A stretch of DNA of 64,000 nucleotides from Xanthomonas hortorum (GTDB lineage: Bacteria; Pseudomonadota; Gammaproteobacteria; Xanthomonadales; Xanthomonadaceae): contig NZ_CP101417.1 of NCBI RefSeq assembly GCF_024339125.1, positions 4,475,001-4,539,000 of the forward strand, written 5' to 3'. Positions 16,587 through 25,993 of the stretch are shown here, in pieces; positions within the stretch are counted from its first letter, which is position 1; the number at the start of each line of letters is the position of its first letter. Under the pieces are notes generated by a model. That model made no database searches. It was given only the letters and a program-made list of their open reading frames with translations, and was not told the origin of the DNA. The position numbers and the translations under genes are program-made.

Positions 16587-18924
16587 GCACGGCCCCGATA
16601 TCGCGTGATGCCGCGTCGGCCGTTTCGGCGCGATGCGGCAGCACGATCACCGGAATCGACTTGGAGGTCGGCGTGCGCGCTTCGTCGGCGAAGCTGGATA
16701 GCGGCACCAGCGCGTTGGTTTCCGGGTAGTAGGCCGCTAGACAGCCGCGCGGGATGTTGTAGTCCACCAGCAGGAAGCGGCGCGCCTCGCGGTGTACGCC
16801 GTCCTCGCACAGGCTTTCCAGGTCCACCCAGTCGCCGGCCTTCATGTTCAACGCTGCGATGTCGGCGCCGTTGATGAAGAGCACGCGGCGCTCGCCGAAT
16901 ACGCCGCGATAGCGATCGTCCAGGCCGTAGATGGTGGTGTTGTATTGATCGTGCGAGCGCGTGGTGGCCAGCGTAAACACCATCTGGTCGCTGTGGCTGC
17001 GACGTGCGCGATGGATCGGGTTGTCGGTGGGCACTGCGTGCGGCTTGAACACTGCGCGCTGTTCGGGCGTCACCCACTGGCGGTCGCGCGCAGTGTTGGA
17101 CAGACGAAATCCGCCCGGCGTGCGCACGCGCTGATTGAAGTCGGCAAAGTCCGGGAATACCTGCGCGATCAGATCGCGCACCCGGTCGTAGTCGCCTACC
17201 AACCAACGCCAGCGGATTGCACTGCGCGGACCCAAGGTGGCCTCGGCCAGGCGCGCCACGATCGCCGGCTCGGACAGCAGGTCCGGAGAGGCCGGCGGAT
17301 TGATGCCGGCCGACAGATGCACCATGCTCATCGAATCTTCCACCGTCACGCCTTGCGAGCCGGCATCCTGGATGTCGATTTCGGTACGGCCCAGGCACGG
17401 CAGGATCAACGCATCGCGGCCATGCACCAGGTGGCTGCGGTTGAGCTTGGTGGTGACATGCACGGTGAGTTCGCAATTGCGCAGCGCGCGATGCGTGGCA
17501 TCGGTATCCGGCGTGGCGGCGGCGAAGTTGCCACCCATCGCAAAGAACACCTTGCCGCGCCCGTCCAGCATCGCCTCGATCGCACCGACGGTGTCGAAGC
17601 CGTCTTCGCGCGGTGGCGCAAAGCCGAACACCGATTGCAGCTTGTCCAGGAATGCGGCCGGCGGTTTTTCGTAGATCATCATCGTGCGGTCACCCTGCAC
17701 GTTGCTGTGCCCGCGCACCGGGCATACGCCTGCGCCGGGGCGGCCCAGATGGCCGCGCAGCAACAGCAGGTTGGTGATCATGTGGATGGTGGCCACCGAG
17801 TGCTTGTGCTGGGTGATGCCCATCCCCCAGCAGGCGATCACGCGCTCGGCGTTGAGATAAATTTCGCCGGCCTTGCGCAGCGCCGTTTCGTCCAGGCCGG
17901 ACTCTTCGACGATGGTGTCCCAGGCTTCCGCATGCACGTCGGCAGCAAACGCGTCGAAGTTGGCGGTGTGTTCGGCGATGAACTCCAGATCCAGCAAACG
18001 CGGCGTGCCATCGCGCTGTGCCTGCGTATCGCGCTCGAGCACATGCTTGATGATGCCCTTCACCGCCGCCAGATCGCCGCCGATCTTGAGCTGGAAATAA
18101 TCCGAGGCGATGCGCGTGGAGCCGTTGTGCAGCATCTCCAGCTTGTCCTGCGGGTCGGCGAACTTCTCCAGCCCGCGCTCGCGCAGCGGATTGAACGCCG
18201 CAATCGCTGCGCCACGCTTGGAGGCCTGGCGCAATTCGCCAAGCATGCGCGGATGATTGGTGCCCGGGTTCTGGCCGAAGATGAAGATGGCATCGGCCAG
18301 TTCGAAGTCGTGCAGCGACACCGTGCCCTTGCCCACGCCGATCTGCGAACGCAGCGCGGTGCCGGAGGGCTCGTGGCACATGTTGGAACAGTCGGGGAAG
18401 TTGTTGGTGCCGAACTCGCGCACGAACAACTGATACAGAAACGCCGCCTCGTTGCTGGTGCGCCCGGAGGTGTAGAAGATCGCCTCGTCCGGCGACGCCA
18501 GGCCATTGAGGTGCCCGGCGATCTGCGCGAAGGCATCGTCCCAGCTCACCGGCACGTAGTGATCGGTGGCCGCGTCGTAGCGCATCGGGTGGGTCAGGCG
18601 GCCCTGCCCTTCCAGCCAGTAATCGCTGTATTGCGACAGCAGACTGACGCTGTGCGCGGCGAACAACTCGTTGCCGGCGCGACGCGCGGTGGATTCGGCC
18701 GCCACGGCCTTGGCGCCGTTCTCGCAGAATTCGAAGGTGGAGGTGTGATCGCGATCGGGCCAGGCGCAGCCGGGGCAGTCGAAGCCGTCCGGTTGGTTGG
18801 CGTGCAGCAGCGTCTTGGCGCCCTGCACCGCGATGTCCTGTTCCATCAGGTGCTTGGCTACCGAGCGCAATGCGCCCCAGCCGCCGGCGGGATTGTCGTA
18901 CTGCTGGATGGTTTTCTTGCTCAT
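16576..18924 (-). CDS. FdhF/YdeP-family molybdopterin oxidoreductase (formate dehydrogenase alpha-like)
   Basis: Molybdenum bis-MGD enzyme of 782 residues from ATG 18924, which has a GGGAGAG site; the frame extends 20 codons upstream inside fdhD and that part is rejected. The N-terminal block NPAGGWGALRSVAKHLMEQ, GFDCPGCAWPD and the molybdopterin contacts FYTSGRTSNEAAFLYQ, CSNMCHEPSG, FGQNPGTNHPRM and VRGHSNVQGDRTM match the YdeP subgroup. That subgroup lacks the long iron-sulphur-rich N-terminus of respiratory enzymes and in E. coli is linked to acid resistance. Its ATG overlaps the stop of fdhD by 4 bp, and FdhD is needed to sulphurate formate dehydrogenases, so formate is the favoured but unproven substrate. 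Confidence 0.87.
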   Translation of the reverse strand: MSKKTIQQYDNPAGGWGALRSVAKHLMEQDIAVQGAKTLLHANQPDGFDCPGCAWPDRDHTSTFEFCENGAKAVAAESTARRAGNELFAAHSVSLLSQYSDYWLEGQGRLTHPMRYDAATDHYVPVSWDDAFAQIAGHLNGLASPDEAIFYTSGRTSNEAAFLYQLFVREFGTNNFPDCSNMCHEPSGTALRSQIGVGKGTVSLHDFELADAIFIFGQNPGTNHPRMLGELRQASKRGAAIAAFNPLRERGLEKFADPQDKLEMLHNGSTRIASDYFQLKIGGDLAAVKGIIKHVLERDTQAQRDGTPRLLDLEFIAEHTANFDAFAADVHAEAWDTIVEESGLDETALRKAGEIYLNAERVIACWGMGITQHKHSVATIHMITNLLLLRGHLGRPGAGVCPVRGHSNVQGDRTMMIYEKPPAAFLDKLQSVFGFAPPREDGFDTVGAIEAMLDGRGKVFFAMGGNFAAATPDTDATHRALRNCELTVHVTTKLNRSHLVHGRDALILPCLGRTEIDIQDAGSQGVTVEDSMSMVHLSAGINPPASPDLLSEPAIVARLAEATLGPRSAIRWRWLVGDYDRVRDLIAQVFPDFADFNQRVRTPGGFRLSNTARDRQWVTPEQRAVFKPHAVPTDNPIHRARRSHSDQMVFTLATTRSHDQYNTTIYGLDDRYRGVFGERRVLFINGADIAALNMKAGDWVDLESLCEDGVHREARRFLLVDYNIPRGCLAAYYPETNALVPLSSFADEARTPTSKSIPVIVLPHRAETADAASRDIGAVLVR

Positions 18925-19766
18925 GCGGGCTCTCCCACGCCAACGCCCAGATCCAGGCGCTGCGGATGGCTGTAAACGACACAATCGTGATCGCGGGCAA
19001 ACCCGATAAGGGTCAGTCCCGCACTGTCGGCCAGGCTGATCGCCAGCGCGGTCGGTGCCGAAATCGCTGCAAGCAGCGGAATCCGGGCCTGCGCGGCTTT
19101 CATGGCCATTTCGTAACTGGCGCGGCTTGTGACAACCGCAAACCCTTGCGCTGCATCGATGCGGTCGCGCGCCAATGCACCAATCAACTTGTCCAGCGCG
19201 TTATGCCGGCCAACGTCTTCGCGCACGTAGCGCACAACCCCTTGCGCATCGGCCCAACCGGCGGCATGCACCGCGCCGGTCTGCGCGGCGATCGGCTGCT
19301 GCGCATGCAATGCATCCAACGCACGCGCCAATGCATCCACATCGATCTGCAGCGAGGATTGCAGCACCGGCGGCACACGCAACACCGCTTCGATGGATTC
19401 GTTGCCGCACACCCCGCAACCGCTGCGTCCATCCAGATTGCGCCGCCGCTGGTCCAACGCGGCGGCGCGCTCGGGTGGAATCTCGATCTGCAGCGAGGCG
19501 CCTTCCAGAAAGGTCTCCACTGCAATCACCCGCAAGTCTTGCGGGTGATCGACGATGCCTTCGCTCAACGAAAACCCAAGGGCGAAATCTTCCAGGTCCT
19601 CCGGCGTGGCCATCATCACCGCGAATGGCACGCCGTTGTAATTGAAGGCGACCGGCATTTCGGCCGCCACCATGTCCTGCACCGTGGCGCTGCGACCGCC
19701 GCGGTGGCGACGGACCGTGCGCACCACACTACCGGGGCGCACGGAGCGGGCAGACGAAGTGGTCAT
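18921..19766 (-). CDS. fdhD: FdhD, sulfurtransferase for formate dehydrogenase
   Basis: Transfers sulphur from a cysteine desulphurase to the molybdenum cofactor of formate dehydrogenase. The 281-residue protein shows PVAFNYNGVPFAVMMATPEDLEDFALGFSLSEGIV, the central SGCGVCGNESIE motif carrying the functional CxxC pair, VREDVGRHNALDKLIGAL and the SRASYEMAMKAAQARIPLLAAISAPTALAI block in two parts. These are the FdhD hallmarks in order. It precedes and overlaps the molybdoenzyme gene by 4 bp and follows the OFA transporter by 6 bp, so all are one transcription unit. The start at 19766 is the first ATG of the frame and matches the normal size. Confidence 0.95.
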   Translation of the reverse strand: MTTSSARSVRPGSVVRTVRRHRGGRSATVQDMVAAEMPVAFNYNGVPFAVMMATPEDLEDFALGFSLSEGIVDHPQDLRVIAVETFLEGASLQIEIPPERAAALDQRRRNLDGRSGCGVCGNESIEAVLRVPPVLQSSLQIDVDALARALDALHAQQPIAAQTGAVHAAGWADAQGVVRYVREDVGRHNALDKLIGALARDRIDAAQGFAVVTSRASYEMAMKAAQARIPLLAAISAPTALAISLADSAGLTLIGFARDHDCVVYSHPQRLDLGVGVGEPA

Positions 19767-19772
19767 CTCATC

Positions 19773-21449
19773 TCAATGAAACAGCACGAAGGCTTTTTGT
19801 AGCGTGACCCAGATACCGAACAGCATCGGGATACCGACCGCCAGCCACGCAAACGCCACCAGTGCAGGATTACCGCCGTGCCCGATGCGCGCCATTTGCT
19901 CGGGCGGCAACACGCCATGCCCGCTACGGTCCACTTTCTCGTGCGCCAGCTGCTTTTCGCGCGCCAACTCGTCGGGCGTCATGAAGTGGCGCGCGGCCAC
20001 CGGGCGCACCAACAGATTGCAGATCAGACCGAGCACCAACATGCCGGCGAGGATGTACATGGTGGTGTTGTAGACCTGTGACGGCGGGCTGCCGTGGGCC
20101 AGCTGGTACTCACGCATATAGCCGACGACCACCGGGCCGAGGATGCCGGCGGTGGCCCAGGCGGTCAGCAGGCGGCCGTGGATGGCACCGACCATCTGGG
20201 TACCGAACAGGTCGGCCAGATACGCCGGAATGGTGGCGAAGCCGCCGCCATACATCGACAGGATGATGCAGAAGATGCCGGCGAACAGCGCGATGCCGCC
20301 CACGTCACCGGCCGACGGCGCCGCCGCGTACAGGCAGATGCCGAGCACGAAGAACAGCGTGTAGGTGTTCTTGCGGCCGAGCTTGTCGGACATGCTGGCC
20401 CAGAAGAAGCGGCCACCGATATTGAACAGGCTCAACAGACCGGTAAACCCGGCAGCAATGGCGGCGATGCTGGCCAGCTGGGTCGGATCCAGGCTGCCGA
20501 AACCGACGTCCACGCCGATCAACCGGCCGCCGAACACTTCCTGCAACATCGGAGAGGACATGCCGATCACGCCGATACCGGCCGAGACGTTCAGGCACAG
20601 CACGCCCCACAGCAGCCAGAACTGCGGGATGCCCCAGACCTTGCTCACGTGCACGTGGTTGGCGGTGATCATGGCGTTGTTGCTGGCCACCGGTGCGGTC
20701 CAGCCGGCGGGCGTCCAGCCGCTCGGCGGGACGCGGTAGCCGAACGCACCGGCCATCATGAAGACGAAGTACAGCGCCGCCATCACCAGGAAGGTTTCCA
20801 TCACGCCCACCGAGGTCGGCGTGGCGAAGTGGCGCATCAGCGCATCGGCCAGCGGGCTGCCGATCATCGCGCCGCCGCCGAAGCCCATGATCGCCATGCC
20901 GGTCGCCATGCCGCGGCGGTCGGGGAACCACTTGATCAGGGTCGACACCGGGGAGATGTAGCCCAGGCCCAGACCAATCCCGCCGATCACGCCCGAGCCC
21001 AGCCACAGCATCCAGATCTGATGGAAGTGGATGCCGGCGGCCGAAATCACCAGGCCGCCGCACCAGCACAGCGCCGAGACCACACCGGCCTTGCGCGGGC
21101 CGGCGCGTTCCAGCCAACCGCCCCAGATCGCCGCCGAGCAGCCCAGCAGCACGAAGAACAGCGTGTACATCCACTGCAGCTCGCTGATCTTCCAGTCGCA
21201 GGTGGTGGCGACCATGCGCGCGAACAGGCCCATGTCGGCCGGGCACGCGATCGCCTCGGTGATGCCCAGCGCCTTGGACAACGGTAGCCAGAACACGCTG
21301 AAGCCGTAGGCCATGCCGATACACAGATGGATCGCCAGCGCTGCCGGCGGAACCAACCAACGATTGAACCCCGGACGCGCAATGATGCGCTCCTTGGACA
21401 GCAGACCGGCGTCTGCGCTGGCTGTCGCCACGGTGGACCCTTGTGTCAT
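19773..21449 (-). CDS. OFA-family MFS carrier (oxalate/formate antiporter type) with extra C-terminal segment
   Basis: Inner-membrane carrier of 558 residues. ATG 21449 has GGGGA six bases upstream, so the 4-residue extension is rejected. OFA features are GMAYGFSVFWLPLSKALG, the insert with two Cys (IACPADMG, ATTCDWK), GGIGLGLGYISPVSTLIKWFPDRRGMATGMAIMGFGGGA and FLADLFG-type loops. The last about 30 residues (ALVAFAWLAVGIPMLFGIWVTL) form an additional membrane helix after a charged linker. From memory, some related carriers have a separately encoded tiny subunit like this, so it may be a natural fusion. Linkage to fdhD and the molybdoenzyme suggests formate or oxalate exchange. Confidence 0.85.
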   Translation of the reverse strand: MTQGSTVATASADAGLLSKERIIARPGFNRWLVPPAALAIHLCIGMAYGFSVFWLPLSKALGITEAIACPADMGLFARMVATTCDWKISELQWMYTLFFVLLGCSAAIWGGWLERAGPRKAGVVSALCWCGGLVISAAGIHFHQIWMLWLGSGVIGGIGLGLGYISPVSTLIKWFPDRRGMATGMAIMGFGGGAMIGSPLADALMRHFATPTSVGVMETFLVMAALYFVFMMAGAFGYRVPPSGWTPAGWTAPVASNNAMITANHVHVSKVWGIPQFWLLWGVLCLNVSAGIGVIGMSSPMLQEVFGGRLIGVDVGFGSLDPTQLASIAAIAAGFTGLLSLFNIGGRFFWASMSDKLGRKNTYTLFFVLGICLYAAAPSAGDVGGIALFAGIFCIILSMYGGGFATIPAYLADLFGTQMVGAIHGRLLTAWATAGILGPVVVGYMREYQLAHGSPPSQVYNTTMYILAGMLVLGLICNLLVRPVAARHFMTPDELAREKQLAHEKVDRSGHGVLPPEQMARIGHGGNPALVAFAWLAVGIPMLFGIWVTLQKAFVLFH

Positions 21450-21857
21450 TCCGTTCCCCAAAAAATACGATGAGTGCGATGTAGAGCGACCGACAAACGA
21501 CTGCGCGAAGAGTGTGTCAGCGGCCCCGAATACGATTGATGGCTGCGATCGATTGGCGTGTTGCGATAAGGGCAGCAGCGACTACCAGGCCCAACAGGCA
21601 GTCGTCTGGCGCATCATCGGCGATCACTGGATCTTTGCAATGCTTCGACCCAGCCCCATCCCCTGCCCGCGTCCCGCCACAGCCCGCGCCACAAGGCATT
21701 CCCGGAGGTTAGCGGCCGACGCTGCGACTAATTGACTAGTCCGTGCAGGCCGCGCGACGCGTGTCGCGGAATCGGCGTCGCAATCGGGCATTCCCAGGGG
21801 TGACGGGCGACGCGACGCCTGCCGTACAGTCATGCCATCCCCGCGATGGAGCCTGCA
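21450..21857. other. Divergent intergenic region between carrier and aminotransferase genes, 408 bp
   Basis: No gene, repeat or RNA was recognised. It must contain the promoters of the minus-strand OFA-fdhD-molybdoenzyme operon and of the plus-strand aminotransferase. By eye I could not find a convincing pair of promoter boxes or an operator palindrome. Confidence 0.5.
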
Positions 21858-23210
21858 ATGCACGACCACCCGCTGAACGATCAGGCGCATGCGTTACAGG
21901 CACCCTCGCAATTGGACGCGTTCTGGATGCCGTTCACCGCCAACCGCCAGTTCAAGGCGCGCCCGCGCCTGCTGGCCTCGGCGGCCGGCATGTATTACCG
22001 CGATGTCGACGGCCGCCAGGTCCTGGATGGCGCCGCCGGCCTGTGGTGCTGCAATGCCGGCCATGGCCGCGAGCGCATCGTGGCGGCGATCCGCGCGCAA
22101 GCCGGCACGCTGGATTTTGCGCCGACCTTCCAGATGGGTTCGCCGCTGCCGTTCGTGCTGGCGCAGCGGCTGGCCGCGATCGCCCCGCCCGGGCTAGGCC
22201 ATGTGTTCTTCACCAACTCCGGCTCGGAGGCGGTGGATAGCGCGATGAAGATCGTGCTGGCCTATCACCGCCTGCGCGGCGAGGGCCAGCGCACCCGCTT
22301 CATCGGCCGCGAGAAGGCGTATCACGGGGTCGGCTTCGGCGGCATGTCGATCGGTGGGCTGCCCAACAACCGCAAATGGTTCGGCCCGCTGCTGGCCGGC
22401 ACCGACCATCTGCGGCACACGCTCGATATCGAACGCAATGCCTACTCACGTGGCCTGCCCGCGCACGGCGCCGAGCTGGCCGACGATCTGGAACGGCTGA
22501 TCACCTTGCACGACGCCTCCACCATCGCCGCGGTGTTCGTCGAACCGGTGTCCGGCTCGGCCGGCGTGATCCTGCCGCCGGAAGGCTATCTGCAACGGCT
22601 GCGCGCCATCTGCGACCGCCACGGCATCGTGCTGGTATTCGACGAAGTGATCACCGGCTTCGGGCGGGTCGGCGAGGCCTTTGCGGCGCAGCGCTTCGGC
22701 GTCACCCCGGACCTGATCACCGCCGCCAAGGGCCTGACCAGCGGCACCGTGCCGATGGGCGCAGTGGTGGTGGCCGATACGATCCACGCTGTCTTCATGC
22801 ACGGGCCGGAAGCGGCGATCGAACTCTTCCACGGCTACACCTATTCCGGCCACCCGCTGGCCTGCGCCGCGGCGATCGCCACGCTGGACGTCTACGCCGA
22901 AGAGGATCTGTTTTCGCGCGCGATCACGCTAGGCCCGCAGTGGGAAGACGCGCTGCACGGCCTGCGCGGGCTGCCGCACGTGATCGACATCCGCAACGTC
23001 GGCCTGATCGGCGCGATCGAGCTGGCACCGCGCGACGGTGCGCCGGGCGCACGTGGCTACGAGGTGTTCGAGCGCTGCTTCCATGACGGCGGCCTGCTGG
23101 TGCGCGTCACCGGCGATGTCATCGCGTTGTCGCCACCGCTGATCGTCACGCCCGAGCAGATCGGGCAGATCGTCGAAACGCTGGGCAGGATCCTGCGCAG
23201 CATTGCTTGA
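21858..23210 (+). CDS. Class III PLP aminotransferase, probable omega-amino acid:pyruvate transaminase
   Basis: Fold-type I PLP transaminase of 450 residues. I chose ATG 21858 because GGAG lies 8 bases upstream; ATG 21846 would add 4 residues. The N-terminus LDAFWMPFTANRQFKARPRLLASAAGMYYRDVDGRQVLDGAAGLWCCNAGHG is typical of beta-alanine:pyruvate transaminases (OapT). Further motifs are FFTNSGSEAVDSAMKI, KAYHGVGFGGMSIGG, VFDEVITGFGRVGEAF and TAAKGLTSGTVPMGAV with the PLP lysine at about 291. The product of beta-alanine transamination is malonate semialdehyde; no methylmalonate-semialdehyde dehydrogenase gene is next to it. It stands alone between a divergent carrier operon and the ParB-like gene. 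Confidence 0.88.
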   Translation: MHDHPLNDQAHALQAPSQLDAFWMPFTANRQFKARPRLLASAAGMYYRDVDGRQVLDGAAGLWCCNAGHGRERIVAAIRAQAGTLDFAPTFQMGSPLPFVLAQRLAAIAPPGLGHVFFTNSGSEAVDSAMKIVLAYHRLRGEGQRTRFIGREKAYHGVGFGGMSIGGLPNNRKWFGPLLAGTDHLRHTLDIERNAYSRGLPAHGAELADDLERLITLHDASTIAAVFVEPVSGSAGVILPPEGYLQRLRAICDRHGIVLVFDEVITGFGRVGEAFAAQRFGVTPDLITAAKGLTSGTVPMGAVVVADTIHAVFMHGPEAAIELFHGYTYSGHPLACAAAIATLDVYAEEDLFSRAITLGPQWEDALHGLRGLPHVIDIRNVGLIGAIELAPRDGAPGARGYEVFERCFHDGGLLVRVTGDVIALSPPLIVTPEQIGQIVETLGRILRSIA

Positions 23211-23335
23211 TGACAGCGGCTTGATGACGGCTGCGTAAGCGCCCGCGTGTAGCGCCCGGGCGCGTCGCGGTCAAGCGCGCAAAGCCGGAGCAGGCTCACT
23301 ACAATGCCGGCCCCGCACTTCCCCGCAGTTGCCGC

Positions 23336-24190
23336 ATGAACATCGTTGTCAAAGAAGAACTCAAGGCCTATATCGACCCGCTGACGCCCGACGAGCACGA
23401 GGCGCTGGAACGCAGCCTGCTGGCCGAGGGCTGCCGCGATGCGTTGGTGTTGTGGGGCGATGTGCTGGTGGATGGCCACAACCGCTACGGCATCTGCCAG
23501 AAGCACGATCTGCCGTTCCAGACCGTGCAGAACCCGCGTTTCCAGTCGATGCAGGACGTGCATCTGTGGATGATCGAGCAGCACCTGGGCCGGCGCAGCG
23601 TGTCGGACTTCCAGCGTGGCGTGCTGGCGCTGCGCAAGCGCGAGATCCTGGCTGCGCGCCAACGTACCCAGCGCGATGCCGACGCCGCTGCCGAAGCGCC
23701 GGTGGTCGGCGATGACCAGCCCGACACCGGCCTCGATGACAGCGCCGCACGCAGCACCGATGACAGCGACAGCCCACCGTGGGAAGAGACCTCCACCCCG
23801 GTCAGCCGCGCCGAGCTGGCGCGCGAGGCGCGCCTGAGCAACAACCAGGTGGTGATGATCGAGCGCATTCACAAACAGGCCGCCCCGGAAGTGGTGCAGG
23901 CCGTGCGGGCCGGCGAGATTTCGATCAGCGCCGCCGCCGCCGTGGCGACCTTGTCCGAGGACGAGCAACGCGCCGCCGCGCAGGCCGGCAAGGCCGAGCT
24001 CAAGCAGGCCGCCAAACGGGTGCGCGATGCCAAGCGCAAACCCAAATCCGAGGAAGCCGAAGGTGGCGAAGCCGAACGCCGCGATGTGAAAGCGCTGCAA
24101 CGCCGCGTCACCGAGCTGGAAACCGAAAACACCGCGCTGCTGGCCAAGGTAGCTGCGCTGCAGTCGCAGCTGGAGCGTCTGCGCGGCTGA
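23336..24190 (+). CDS. ParB-like nuclease-fold/partition-type protein with coiled-coil tail
   Basis: 284-residue cytosolic protein. The N-terminal domain (residues 1-100) resembles ParB/Spo0J N-termini with IDPLTPDEHEALERSLLAEGCRDALVLWGDVLVDGHNRY, where VDGHNRY corresponds to the nucleotide-binding region of the fold. An acidic Asp/Ser-rich linker (about 120-150) is followed by a helix-turn-helix-like part (RAELAREARLSNNQVVMIERI) and a C-terminal coiled coil (VTELETENTALLAKVAALQSQLERLRG). It is not the chromosomal ParB, since no parA adjoins it and the domain order is unusual. It may be a plasmid-derived or regulatory relative. No good ribosome site precedes the ATG, but the alignment to ParB domains begins at once. 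Confidence 0.75.
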   Translation: MNIVVKEELKAYIDPLTPDEHEALERSLLAEGCRDALVLWGDVLVDGHNRYGICQKHDLPFQTVQNPRFQSMQDVHLWMIEQHLGRRSVSDFQRGVLALRKREILAARQRTQRDADAAAEAPVVGDDQPDTGLDDSAARSTDDSDSPPWEETSTPVSRAELAREARLSNNQVVMIERIHKQAAPEVVQAVRAGEISISAAAAVATLSEDEQRAAAQAGKAELKQAAKRVRDAKRKPKSEEAEGGEAERRDVKALQRRVTELETENTALLAKVAALQSQLERLRG

Positions 24191-24218
24191 GTGCACGACA
24201 GACCGCAGCGCGTCACCC

Positions 24219-24283
24219 GTAGGAGCGCACCTGGGCGCGATGGGCTTTCCCGGTAACGCCATCGCGCGCAAGCGCGCTCCTAC
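24219..24283. repeat. REP palindrome pair 1 (GTAG type)
   Basis: 65-bp imperfect palindrome beginning GTAGGAGCGC and ending GCGCTCCTAC, with inner GCGCGATGG and CCATCGCGC. It belongs to the GTAG-motif REP family known in xanthomonads and Stenotrophomonas, mobilised by RAYT proteins; no RAYT gene is in the window. Confidence 0.88.
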
Positions 24284-24344
24284 CGAACCATCACGCCGCA
24301 ATCGCGAACGGCAACCCGCGCGCGACCGATCGGTGTAACCACCC

Positions 24345-24410
24345 GTAGGAGCGCCCTCGGGCGCGATGGCGTTACCGGGAAAGCCTCATCGCGCCCGAGG
24401 GCGCTCCTAC
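24345..24410. repeat. REP palindrome pair 2 (GTAG type)
   Basis: 66-bp palindrome with the same ends as the copy at 24219. Its central loop (GGCGTTACCGGGAAAG) is the reverse complement of the loop in the first copy, so the two are inverted relative to one another and could pair with each other across 61 bp. Confidence 0.88.
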
Positions 24411-24481
24411 GACCACGCCAGCAGCGTTGTCAGGCATCGCCGTGGACATGCCATCCGCACGCGACTGGGTACACTCAGGCC

Positions 24482-25786
24482 ATGGAACCAAGCGTCAGCA
24501 CTCCCCGCCCCATCGATCCCCGTCGTGCCCAGCTGCAGCGCATGAAGCTGTTGGCGGTGGCCCTGTTGGTGGCCATGTTTGCCGGCTTTGTCGTCAGTCA
24601 CCTGATGGGCGAGCAAGGCATCTGGGCCTGGGTGTCGGCCTTTTGCGAGGCGGCCACGGTCGGTGCGCTGGCCGACTGGTTTGCGGTGGTGGCCTTGTTC
24701 CGCCGCCCGATGGGGCTGCCGATTCCGCATACCGCCATCCTGCCGCGCGGCAAGGACCGCCTGGCCGACGGCCTGGCCGGTTTCGTGCGCGACCAGTTTC
24801 TCGCCCCCGATGCATTGATGGACAAGCTGCGCGTGTTCGACCCTGCCAGCCGGCTCGGCGAATGGCTGGCCAAACCCGAGCAGGCCCGCATGCTCGCGCA
24901 GATGGCGCGCGGCTGGATGCAGCAGGCGCTGGAGTTGCTGGACGAAGAAGCCGTGCGTGGCGCGATCCAACGCTTCGTCGTCGACCGCCTGCGCAAATGG
25001 AATGCCGCCGCAACCGCCGGCGATGTGATGGCGCTGCTCACCACCGACGGCCGCCATCAGAAGTTGCTGGATGAAGTCCTGCTGCGGCTGGGCGAATGGC
25101 TGGACCAGGAACAGGTCAAGACGCGTGCCTCGGCATTGATCGTGCGCTACGCACGCCGCGAGTGGCCCAAGCTGGTCGGCACGGTGAACTGGGTCAAGCC
25201 GATCGAAGAGATCGGCGACAGCCTGGCCGACCGCATGACACGTGCAGCGATCGAAGAACTGCAAGACATTCTCAAGACGCCCGAGCACCCAATCAGGCTC
25301 GACTACGAGGCGTGGCTGCAGCGCTACATTGCGCGCCTGCGCGACGAGCCGGAAATGGCCGTGCGCGTGGAAGAGCTCAAGCAGCGCGCGATCGAACATC
25401 CTGCGCTGCAGGAGTATGTGCAAGGCCTGTGGGGCGAGATTCGCGATGCGCTGCGCAACGACCTGGCACGTGAACAATCGTCGATGGCCGCGCATATGGA
25501 GCGCTCGATGCAATCGCTCGGCCAGGCGTTGTCGTCGGACCCCTCACTGCGTGAAGCACTCAATCAGCATATGTTGCAGGCTGCTGACAAACTCACCTCG
25601 CGCTTGCGTGTCTCGGTGACCGAACATATTGCATCGACGATGAAAAGTTGGGACGAACGTCACCTCGTCGAACAATTGGAATTGGGTGTCGGACGCGATC
25701 TGCAATACATTCGGTTCAATGGAACGCTGGTTGGTGGATTGATTGGCCTTGCTCTTCATGCGCTGTCGATCTGGCTTGCGTTCTGA
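24482..25786 (+). CDS. DUF445 (YjiN-family) inner-membrane protein
   Basis: 434-residue protein of the DUF445 family, whose function is not known. Two membrane segments at the N-terminus (LLAVALLVAMFAGFVVSHLMG and a second covering ADWFAVVALFRRP) and one at the extreme C-terminus (GTLVGGLIGLALHALSIWLAF) enclose a long helical, charged middle. The ALADWFAVVALFRRPMGLPIPHTAILPRGKDRLADGL block is the family signature. The helical region probably lies in the periplasm or cytoplasm as a tether. It is preceded by the REP pair and followed by a 207-bp gap with no recognised element. Confidence 0.88.
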   Translation: MEPSVSTPRPIDPRRAQLQRMKLLAVALLVAMFAGFVVSHLMGEQGIWAWVSAFCEAATVGALADWFAVVALFRRPMGLPIPHTAILPRGKDRLADGLAGFVRDQFLAPDALMDKLRVFDPASRLGEWLAKPEQARMLAQMARGWMQQALELLDEEAVRGAIQRFVVDRLRKWNAAATAGDVMALLTTDGRHQKLLDEVLLRLGEWLDQEQVKTRASALIVRYARREWPKLVGTVNWVKPIEEIGDSLADRMTRAAIEELQDILKTPEHPIRLDYEAWLQRYIARLRDEPEMAVRVEELKQRAIEHPALQEYVQGLWGEIRDALRNDLAREQSSMAAHMERSMQSLGQALSSDPSLREALNQHMLQAADKLTSRLRVSVTEHIASTMKSWDERHLVEQLELGVGRDLQYIRFNGTLVGGLIGLALHALSIWLAF

Positions 25787-25993
25787 TGCACTGGCAGTGA
25801 CGTGATCACTCACTGACAGCTGCCCAATCACGGCCAGCCGCTGACGGCCACCTATTATTTGCCGGCCACCAATGGCACGTTGCAGCACCAGGGGAGTGCT
25901 GCACGGACTGGATGATCTTCAAGCGGTACCACGAGGTCGACCTCGCCGTCGGCCAGGACACTGGGCACGCAACAGCAAGGCAAAGGAAACAAG

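Noticed and set aside
20094-21287. Plus-strand open frame of 397 codons over the OFA carrier
   Set aside because: His/Gln/Ala/Asp-rich antisense shadow; the minus-strand frame has membrane helices and carrier motifs.
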